A stretch of 64,000 bases of DNA from UBA2882 sp051877575 (GTDB lineage: Bacteria; Bacillota; Clostridia; Lachnospirales; Lachnospiraceae): the NCBI GenBank assembly GCA_051877575.1, contig JBJEJA010000010.1:62001-126000 (forward strand), read 5' to 3'. Below, piece by piece: positions 18,144-24,764 of the stretch. How positions within the stretch are numbered: the first letter of the stretch is position 1; each line of letters begins with the position of its first letter. The notes under the pieces are model-generated. The model was given only the letters and a program-made list of their open reading frames with translations, ran no database searches and had not been told where the DNA came from. A program made the translations under genes and the position numbers.

Positions 18144-18407
18144 ATGCCGGATTTTGATGAAGCAGTCGTAAATTGTTTTTTGGAGAACCAGTCACAGCTA
18201 TTTCCGGAACCGGTAGCGGAGACCATGGAAGAAGCCTGCGATTTTCTGGAGGAATGCATGGCGGTTGTGGTCAATTCCAAACGGGAAGTCTGGGAATATT
18301 TCGATGAAGAAGGCGTGGATCTGGAGGGCATGGATGAAAATGATATTCTGGATGCCGATGAGGTTTTTGAGGTAGGAGACGGAAGGTATTTGATCGTTGA
18401 GGGGTAG
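18144..18407 (+). CDS. Small acidic protein, unknown
   Basis: An 87-residue protein starting MPDFDEAVVNCF with a perfect GGAGGT site before the ATG at 18144 (an upstream in-frame ATG at 18129 overlaps that site and is unlikely). It is strongly acidic (EEACDFLEECMAVVV; DLEGMDENDILDADEVFEV) with no membrane segment. The pattern suggests a small alpha/beta fold. I do not recognise the family. It follows the Cof-type phosphatase by 29 bp and ends the operon before a promoter at 18501. Confidence 0.7.
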   Translation: MPDFDEAVVNCFLENQSQLFPEPVAETMEEACDFLEECMAVVVNSKREVWEYFDEEGVDLEGMDENDILDADEVFEVGDGRYLIVEG

Positions 18408-18477
18408 GTGAAAAAGAAAGAGAGATTTCAAAATACTTGAAAAATGCGTGAAAAAGCATCGCGTAGGAGTAGTTTTG

Positions 18478-18522
18478 GACAAAGTGAGATATTTGTCAAC
18501 TTGTCTTTGTGAGACATTTGTC
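18478..18522. promoter_or_regulatory. Repeated operator-like sites upstream of LuxR-type gene
   Basis: GAGATATTTGTC (18486-18497) and GAGACATTTGTC (18511-18522) are direct repeats 25 bp apart, and the first copy sits inside an inverted repeat GACAAA/TTTGTC (18478-18483 and 18492-18497). The second copy directly abuts the -10 box, where a bound protein would block polymerase. The same motif recurs at 20531 in front of the surface-protein gene. Confidence 0.5.
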
Positions 18523-18528
18523 TATAAT
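18501..18528 (+). promoter_or_regulatory. Promoter of LuxR-type regulator
   Basis: TTGTCT and TATAAT are 16 bp apart, ending 34 bp before the start codon. The spacer and the upstream flank are occupied by the GAGAYATTTGTC repeats. Confidence 0.6.
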
Positions 18529-18562
18529 AGAATTAAAAACATAGGCGGAGTTGATTGCTATT

Positions 18563-19996
18563 ATGAAAGAAAAGTTTTGGGAAAGAAAAAGGTTCAGAGT
18601 GATAATAGCTTTGGCCTTTTTTAATTTTATCTTTTTAGGAACGGAATACTTGTTTGATAATATGATGGCGCATGTGGTTTCTTCAGAAAAAGTAGTTATC
18701 GCGCAAAATTGTGTGCTGGGTGCAAGTGTATTCGGATTCCTGCTGTTTGCATGTCTGAATCGTTTTTTGAAACAAAACGGCAAGTTATTCTGCGCCTTTC
18801 TGATTACTGCCCTTAGTATTATCTGTATTTTTATTATAAGGCAGCATGAGACTTATACATCTGTTTTTCCGGCAGGCATTCTGCTCTTTATTTTTTATGG
18901 GATTTGTGGGAGTGCAGTACATTATATGGCGGCTTGCTCGCTTCATGGAAGCAGACATTTGGCAAAGACCGTCGGTGTTGCATATGCCTTAGGGCTGTTA
19001 TTACAGTTTTTTAACAATAACTTTATTAATCATGACTCATTGGAAGCGGTTGTGTTAGCGTTTGCTTTCATTGTTTTTATGATTTTGTGCGGATTTCTGT
19101 ATCAGGATAGGGAGGGCGAAGAAACATACAGTGCAGAGCCGGATGCGGCTATTGTGCTTCCGAATAAACCGGAAAAACCGGTAGTTGCATGTCTGGCGTT
19201 GTCGGCATGTGTACTTCTTATGACCTGTATTTTCTCAACATTGGATAATGTAGTAACTCTGTATCATGCTGCGGGCAGTGTGGATATCGGACAGGCACCG
19301 AGGCTGCTGCTTGCCGTAAGCGGACTGATATCCGGCTTTTTGTATGATGTTGGAAAACGCCGTTATATGAATATCATCATGTATTGTGTGACATTGTTGT
19401 CGACAATCTGTGTGCTTGTGATCGTGGCAGGCGGTCCTTTTATGATCGGTCTCATTGTATTTTATCTTTCCGCAGGCTTTTTTGTGGTTTTCTTTACCAC
19501 CGGTTTTATGGACCTGTCCTATTCCATGAAAGTGCCGGAATTGTGGGCGGGCATCGGACGAGCTCTCAACAATCTGTGCGCGGTACTGATTGCTCCTGTG
19601 TCGGTTGCCCTGCTGCAATCGGGAGATGGATTAAAGATCAGTATTCTGGCATTGTTTTTGTTTGTGCTGATCAGCATTGTTAATTTTATTTATACCAATC
19701 AGTTTAAGACAGAAAAGGCAGATGAGGATATCCGGAAAGATAAAGATGCGGAAGAAACGGAAGACGATGAAAGGAAATTTGCCGGATTTTGTGCATCATT
19801 TTCTCTAACGGAAAGGGAACAGGAAGTCTTGAAGATTCTTCTGACTTCCGATGAAAATGTACAGGATATCGCAGAGCAGCTTTTTATCTCCAGGGCAGCT
19901 TTGTACAGGCATATCGCATCCCTGAATGAGAAGACACAGACCAAATCCAGAATCGGTCTGATACAGTTTTATTACGGATGGAAAGAGTGCGAATGA
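18563..19996 (+). CDS. Membrane-embedded LuxR-type regulator (12-TM N-terminus, HTH C-terminus)
   Basis: The first roughly 390 of 477 residues form about a dozen hydrophobic helices resembling a major-facilitator fold. An acidic linker (about 390-410, rich in Asp, Glu and Lys) leads to a C-terminal LuxR/GerE helix-turn-helix (SLTEREQEVLKILLT, then DIAEQLFISRAALYRHIASL). It is therefore a one-component regulator whose sensor is a transporter-like membrane domain. The frame opens at TTG 18551, directly against GGCGGAG, so the ATG at 18563 (12 bp spacing) is preferred. It precedes a long palindrome and a sorted surface protein, its likely target. The ligand is unknown. Confidence 0.85.
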   Translation: MKEKFWERKRFRVIIALAFFNFIFLGTEYLFDNMMAHVVSSEKVVIAQNCVLGASVFGFLLFACLNRFLKQNGKLFCAFLITALSIICIFIIRQHETYTSVFPAGILLFIFYGICGSAVHYMAACSLHGSRHLAKTVGVAYALGLLLQFFNNNFINHDSLEAVVLAFAFIVFMILCGFLYQDREGEETYSAEPDAAIVLPNKPEKPVVACLALSACVLLMTCIFSTLDNVVTLYHAAGSVDIGQAPRLLLAVSGLISGFLYDVGKRRYMNIIMYCVTLLSTICVLVIVAGGPFMIGLIVFYLSAGFFVVFFTTGFMDLSYSMKVPELWAGIGRALNNLCAVLIAPVSVALLQSGDGLKISILALFLFVLISIVNFIYTNQFKTEKADEDIRKDKDAEETEDDERKFAGFCASFSLTEREQEVLKILLTSDENVQDIAEQLFISRAALYRHIASLNEKTQTKSRIGLIQFYYGWKECE

Positions 19997-20003
19997 CAAG
20001 TTG

Positions 20004-20530
20004 TTTTCTTTAATTTTATAATACCTTTTTTGGATTTGTGTTTCCGAAAAAATGCAGAAAGTGCGAATATATGGAGCTTGCAGACCGGCTATGCAGACGC
20101 TATGCCGTGTTTCTCACAAGGTTCGCAATCTTTGTTGGATGGTTGCCGCCCTTACAGAAATATAAATCTTTGCCACTTCATACTTCGGTTTTCGGCATTT
20201 CCAAGCGGCATGCTCACAAAGTATATATTAAATGCCCGGTTTCAAAACTCAGACTTCGTCTTTAGACAGTTGAAACCGGGCATTATTTTTGTTCACATAT
20301 GCCGCTAAGAAATGCCAGAAAACCTCACCAAATTCCGCGGGTAAAGATTTATATTTCTGTAAGGGCGACTGGCTATGTCCCAAAAGTTGCAAGTAATAAA
20401 AAGTGAGAAACGATAGCAGAGATAAAAGTCTGCATCTGAGGTCAAAGGCTCCATATATTTGTGCTTTCTGTCCATAAATAGCGGAGCTACAAATTCGAAA
20501 AGGAAAATTTTATAATAAAATAAAGAAAAA
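20004..20530. repeat. Long imperfect palindrome (about 527 bp) filling the intergenic region
   Basis: The two halves of this gene-free stretch are diverged reverse complements of each other. Matching blocks, left with right, are 20055-20077 with 20448-20470, 20109-20117 with 20403-20411, 20147-20171 with 20343-20367 (25 bp, perfect), 20187-20211 with 20299-20324 (several sub-blocks) and 20231-20245 with 20270-20284 (15 bp, perfect). Similarity fades outward to TTTTCTTTA-like ends near 20005 and 20529. It begins just after the LuxR-type stop codon and ends exactly at the GAGACATTTGT motif. No transposase or convincing gene lies inside. A fold-back element or a long hairpin RNA are both possible. 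Confidence 0.85.
20231..20291 (+). terminator. Strong hairpin at the centre of the palindrome
   Basis: A perfect 15-bp stem (AATGCCCGGTTTCAA with its complement at 20270-20284), with a small inner AGAC/GTCT stem, is followed on the plus strand by ATTTTTG. It looks like an intrinsic terminator for the LuxR-type gene and is also the apex of the long inverted repeat. Confidence 0.75.
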
Positions 20531-20575
20531 GAGACATTTGTAAACTGTCGGAATGGAGAAAAAGACGGATATAAT
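20531..20575 (+). promoter_or_regulatory. Putative activator site and promoter of surface-protein gene
   Basis: GAGACATTTGT (20531-20541) lies 28 bp before a TATAAT box (20570-20575). The -35 position has no good match (TGTCGG at 18 bp), so an activator bound near -45 may be needed. The motif equals the sites in front of the membrane LuxR-type gene, where the upstream copy sits 25 bp before its -10 box. Confidence 0.5.
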
Positions 20576-20659
20576 ATAGGATGTGATGTCAGAAAAATAC
20601 ATCATATCATAAATAACATAAATCATGAATATAAGAGTAAGTAAAAAGGAGTAAGGTTT

Positions 20660-22279
20660 ATGAAAATGAGACGAGCATGTGCATGGGCGCTTATGTTTCT
20701 GATGGTATTTTCCCTGGTGATGGGAAGTGTCAGTCTGGAAGCAAGGGCAAATGGTCCGGGAACAACAATGAAGTTTAACATTACCAATAGTTCCGGCTTT
20801 GCAAACGGAAACATGGTATCCTACAAATTGTATAATGGATCCTCATGGGATGGTGGATGGACAACTGCTTCAAACGGAGGCAATGTTGATATTACTGGTG
20901 CTACCAAAATAAAATTGGTGGTGGAACCGGCCGATGCGAATGAGGTCAGCGTAACGGTAACGGAAATCAATGGTAATCTTAGCGGCTTTGATTCGGCCCA
21001 GCTCGCCAATACAACGGAAGGACAGGAATTTGATCTGGCAGCCGATACATCTTACGAATTAAATATTACATTTGCAAGTGGCGGTCCAACTCCCGGTCCC
21101 ATTACCACTCCGGAAGATATTACAGTCAATGTATCTTATCCCAACAGCGGTGATTCCGCATGGATGGAAAATATTCAAATCGATGGAACTAGAGTGCAGA
21201 ACGGGACTGTCACGGTAGAGCGTGCGGACAGACATGAGATTGAGTTGCAGTGCGCTTTTGGATTTACCTTTGGAGCAATCAGCATTAACGGAACGGTTAT
21301 GCCTTTGAACGGAAGTGATCAGGTTGCCTATACGGTAGATGATGCGGCTGTGTACAACATTGTTATTTTGCTTGGAAACGGAATACGTACCATTGCGTGG
21401 GATAATGAAGGCAGCCTTGGCAGTGATGCCAAAGTGGAAAACGGAAAGGTGCAGATTATCGCAGCATCCGGAATGACGGATATGACAGAAGATCCTGCTC
21501 TGGGCGGATTGTATGCGATTATGCCGGGAACGGTTGTAACTATTAAGCTGATTCCCGATTATGGATATCAGTTGAAAGGTACATATCTAAACGGTATCAC
21601 GGTGGCAGCCGGTGCAGAGGTCAGCAGCTTTACATTTACCATGCCCGATACCAATCTGCATTTGGAATCTATATTTGAGAAAACAGAAGACAAAATTGAC
21701 TGCGCGGATAGTAAGCTGGTCTCCAAGGCAAGCATTGCAAACGGTGCAAATGCTGCTTCCAGCGGTAATTTAAGTCTGACGGTAGAGGATAATGCCAATT
21801 ACAATACAAATGCACTCAGTGCGGTAAGCGGAACGGGAGTATCCAAAGTGGCTTCCGTGGATATCACACTGGACAATATTGTCGGAAAAGGCGACGGTAC
21901 TTATTGGGAAAGCAATATTACCGAATTCCAGAAGGATATTACGGTTTCCCTGACTCTGGATGCCGGCGCGTTGGAAGCCGGACAGACATATAGTGTCGTC
22001 AGAGACCACAACGGAACACTGACCGAGCTTTCGGCTACTTATGATGCGGCAACGGGTACTTTGACATTCCCGTCTAATCAGTTTTCTACCTATACGATTG
22101 TAAAGAAAGACGGAACTGCCACAGGTAATGGCGCATCACAAAACGGTAGTGGAGCCAATGTAAAAGATAATGTGCCTAAGACAGGAAATGATCATCTGGC
22201 AGAGATGTGGTTTGCGTTGGCACTTGTCAGCGGAGCCGGTTTGTTGGCAGTCAACAGAAAAAAATGTGTAAAAGGTTAA
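20660..22279 (+). CDS. Sortase-anchored surface protein (VPKTG signal)
   Basis: A 539-residue secreted protein: signal peptide about 1-30 (cleavage near LEARA), beta-rich extracellular region with repeat-like modules (about 35-150, 155-240 and 245-345; for example GYQLKGTYLNGITVAAGAEV), a Thr/Ser-rich domain (about 360-490) and a C-terminal cell-wall sorting signal: VPKTG at about 505-509, hydrophobic helix WFALALVSGAGLLAV and positive tail. The motif differs from LPXTG. A class B sortase gene overlaps its 3' end by 16 bp, so substrate and enzyme are coupled. The 5' leader after the promoter is about 80 bases. Ligand unknown; an adhesin or matrix role is likely. Confidence 0.85.
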   Translation: MKMRRACAWALMFLMVFSLVMGSVSLEARANGPGTTMKFNITNSSGFANGNMVSYKLYNGSSWDGGWTTASNGGNVDITGATKIKLVVEPADANEVSVTVTEINGNLSGFDSAQLANTTEGQEFDLAADTSYELNITFASGGPTPGPITTPEDITVNVSYPNSGDSAWMENIQIDGTRVQNGTVTVERADRHEIELQCAFGFTFGAISINGTVMPLNGSDQVAYTVDDAAVYNIVILLGNGIRTIAWDNEGSLGSDAKVENGKVQIIAASGMTDMTEDPALGGLYAIMPGTVVTIKLIPDYGYQLKGTYLNGITVAAGAEVSSFTFTMPDTNLHLESIFEKTEDKIDCADSKLVSKASIANGANAASSGNLSLTVEDNANYNTNALSAVSGTGVSKVASVDITLDNIVGKGDGTYWESNITEFQKDITVSLTLDAGALEAGQTYSVVRDHNGTLTELSATYDAATGTLTFPSNQFSTYTIVKKDGTATGNGASQNGSGANVKDNVPKTGNDHLAEMWFALALVSGAGLLAVNRKKCVKG

Positions 22280-23142
22280 AGAACATAAAAATAATAAAGA
22301 ATATAAAGGACATAAAGAATATAAAGCGTATCTTGCTCCTGATATTTATCATAGCATTGGCAGGTTTGCTGGTATCTGTCTGTATCCGTTTCCGTGACAG
22401 AGCGGCTCTTAGCGCACAGCAGGAGGCGTTGGAAGCAGAAAAGAAAAACGGAGAGGAAAATGAAGTAGCCGGCAATAACAGTGTATCCGGCGCTGATTTG
22501 GACGAACCGGTGATCCTGCCTGAGTATGCTGAAATGTATGAGGAAAATCATGATCTGATCGGATGGCTTTCCATCGAAGGGACGGTCATTGATTATCCGG
22601 TCATGCAGACACCGGAAGATGAGTGTTATTATCTGAAACGTGATTTTTATGGGAGGGATAATGAAAACGGATGTCTGATCATGGATACGGATTCGGTTGT
22701 CGGGGTGGGAACCGCAGATGATCATTATCTGAATGGGACACCGCCGTCTACCAATCTGATTATTCACGGGCATACGATGAAATCCGGTGAGATGTTTGGA
22801 AATTTGCCGCTGTATCGGGATGAAGAATATGGAAAAGAACATCGGATTATCTGTTTTGATTCTTTGTATGAGCACCGGGAGTATGAGCTGATTGCTGTTT
22901 TCTATTCACAGGTATATTATCAGTCTCAGGATGTGTTTAAATATTATAAGTTCTTTCAGGCAGATACGCAGGAAGAATTTGATGAGTGGTATGACAATAT
23001 CAGGGAATTATCCCTGTATGATACAGGCGTGACTGCATCATTCGGAGATGAATTCATCACGCTGTCCTGTTGCTCTTATCATGTGGAGGATGGGAGATTC
23101 GTGGTGGTTGCCAGACGTAAGACTTCCAAAAAGCCGTTATGA
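22264..23142 (+). CDS. Class B sortase (partner of VPKTG protein)
   Basis: A 292-residue transpeptidase with an N-terminal membrane anchor (about 20-42, ILLLIFIIALAGLLVSVCI) and the class B catalytic features: IIHGHTM (His about 168-170), TLSCC with the nucleophile Cys about 270, and a following Arg (GRFVVVARR). The start is chosen as the ATG at 22264 inside the end of the preceding gene; a longer frame from 22207 has no better ribosome-binding site and would add residues encoded by the other gene's sorting signal. The N-terminus has an unusual Lys/Ile/Asn repeat (KNIKIIKNIKDIKNIK). The 3' end overlaps the convergent PHP-HAD gene by 64 bp. Confidence 0.88.
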   Translation: MCKRLKNIKIIKNIKDIKNIKRILLLIFIIALAGLLVSVCIRFRDRAALSAQQEALEAEKKNGEENEVAGNNSVSGADLDEPVILPEYAEMYEENHDLIGWLSIEGTVIDYPVMQTPEDECYYLKRDFYGRDNENGCLIMDTDSVVGVGTADDHYLNGTPPSTNLIIHGHTMKSGEMFGNLPLYRDEEYGKEHRIICFDSLYEHREYELIAVFYSQVYYQSQDVFKYYKFFQADTQEEFDEWYDNIRELSLYDTGVTASFGDEFITLSCCSYHVEDGRFVVVARRKTSKKPL

Positions 23143-24764
23143 TTATTATCCGCTTCGGTGATATAATCGGCGGCTTTTTTTGTGTCTTCCGTGCCGTTGA
23201 TCATACAGATGCCGGTTCCTGCGGATTCCAGCATGGAAATATCGTTTGCGGCATCTCCGGCCGCAACGGAATTGCGGATATCAATGCCGAGATAATCGCA
23301 TAGGAAGCGGACCGCATTTCCCTTGGATGCGTCAGCCATACAGCATTCCAGATACACGGGGGAAGAGTAAAAGGTATGCAATGTCCCTTTTGCAATCTGA
23401 TCCAGTGCCTTGCGGAAATCTTCCAATCTGCCGTCCTGCTGTAAACGGACCAGTATCAGTTTAAAGGGTTCTTCATCTAAAGCTCCGACGACATCATCGG
23501 TGATCACGGCGGGCATATGGATATGCTGGCGGTAATATGCCAGTTCCTCATTGTCAGCCGGAGAGACAATGGTATCGCCGTTATAGGTGTGTGCATGGAC
23601 GCCACATTCTTTGGCTGTTTCCAGTACTTTCTCCACATAGTCATAGGGAACGCGCCGCTCTAAGACCGATTTTGCGTTTTCACAGTCATAGACCAGAGCA
23701 CCGTTATAGGAAATAATATAGGTGCCGGGCAGAGAGAGTCCCAGACGGTCTCTCGTTTCCAAAATGCTGGCAAGGGGTCTGCCGCTGGAGAGCACAAACT
23801 TTCCGCCTTGTGCCGTAAAGTTTATAATGGCATCATAAATTTCCGGGGAAAGATTTTTTGCATCATCCAGCAGTGTGCCGTCCATATCGGAAAAAATAAT
23901 CCGATTTTTGTATTTTCCGTTCTGACGTCTGTATTTTTTGATGTTATCCAAAATGTCATAGGGGATACACAGTTTCCCGTATCCCGTACCCAGATCCAGA
24001 TTCGGCTTCGTCGTTCCGTGGAAATCCGAGCCGCCGGAGATCAACAGATCATATTTATCTGCCAGATGGCGCATCTGGCGTTCTTCTGCGGAATTATAGG
24101 TGGAATAAACGGCTTCGATACCTACAAGCCCCACGGCTTTTAAGTCTGCTACCAATTTATCCAGTCTTGCATCGCTGAAATGATAGAGAACCGGATGAGC
24201 CAGTACCGGAACGCCGCCGGCGCGCAAGATCAGCTCCACTGCCTGCATGGGCGTCACCTTTTCTCTGGGAAGAAAGCAGGGGGCATGGTCGCCGATATAA
24301 CGCTCAAAGGCTTCGGGCATGCTTTTGACATAGCCCTTTTCCCACATATACTTTGCATAATGGGCACGGGTTAAAACCGCACCGGGGAAACGGGCAGAAA
24401 GCTCCTCATACGTGACGGGAATACCGTGCTCGGTCAGTTTTTGGCACATCTTATGGTTACGAAGGTCTCTGGAATCCTGAAAATCCTTCAGATACTGTTT
24501 GAATTCCTTCCCGCTGTAGTCAATATAAAGCCCCAGGATGTGAATGTCTTTTCCCTCGTATTCCGTGGAAAATTCGATGGCAGGAATGACCTCAAGTCCT
24601 GTCCCTTTTGCAGCGGCAAGAGCTTCTTCGATCCCTTCCGTTGTGTCATGATCGCTTAAGGCAAAAGCGGAAAGCCCTTTTTTTAAAGCATATTCAACTA
24701 ATTCCGTAGGCGTAAAGCTTCCGTCCGACTTGGTGGAATGTACGTGCAGGTCAACCCGTTTCAT
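23079..24764 (-). CDS. PHP phosphoesterase - Cof-type HAD fusion protein
   Basis: The 561-residue protein joins two phosphatases. Residues about 1-280 are a PHP domain (DLHVHSTKSDGS, ALSDHDTTEGI, IPAIEFSTEYEGKDIHILGL, LAHPVLYHF and SGGSDFHG supply the metal ligands), related to YciV/RNase AM-type nucleotide phosphatases. Residues about 290-561 are a Cof-type HAD (FSDMDGTLLDD, VLSSGRPLAS, AAGDAANDISML). The start is the ATG at 24764, which shares one base with the TGA of the upstream ABC-F gene (TGATG), so translation is probably coupled. The last codons run under the 3' end of the convergent sortase gene. Substrates are unknown. Confidence 0.88.
   Translation of the reverse strand: MKRVDLHVHSTKSDGSFTPTELVEYALKKGLSAFALSDHDTTEGIEEALAAAKGTGLEVIPAIEFSTEYEGKDIHILGLYIDYSGKEFKQYLKDFQDSRDLRNHKMCQKLTEHGIPVTYEELSARFPGAVLTRAHYAKYMWEKGYVKSMPEAFERYIGDHAPCFLPREKVTPMQAVELILRAGGVPVLAHPVLYHFSDARLDKLVADLKAVGLVGIEAVYSTYNSAEERQMRHLADKYDLLISGGSDFHGTTKPNLDLGTGYGKLCIPYDILDNIKKYRRQNGKYKNRIIFSDMDGTLLDDAKNLSPEIYDAIINFTAQGGKFVLSSGRPLASILETRDRLGLSLPGTYIISYNGALVYDCENAKSVLERRVPYDYVEKVLETAKECGVHAHTYNGDTIVSPADNEELAYYRQHIHMPAVITDDVVGALDEEPFKLILVRLQQDGRLEDFRKALDQIAKGTLHTFYSSPVYLECCMADASKGNAVRFLCDYLGIDIRNSVAAGDAANDISMLESAGTGICMINGTEDTKKAADYITEADNNHNGFLEVLRLATTTNLPSST
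23128..23181 (+). terminator. Terminator of sortase gene, inside the convergent PHP-HAD gene
   Basis: AAAAGCCG (23129-23136) pairs with CGGCTTTT (23171-23178), and an inner stem GATTAT...ATAATC closes over a CGCTTCG loop; TTTTTTTG follows. The hairpin overlaps the sortase stop codon and lies wholly inside the 3' coding part of the minus-strand gene. Confidence 0.75.

Noticed and set aside
20030..20308. Open frames of 75-92 codons inside the long palindrome
   Set aside because: They lack ribosome-binding sites, do not resemble proteins and cross the hairpin; the palindromic structure explains the sequence better.
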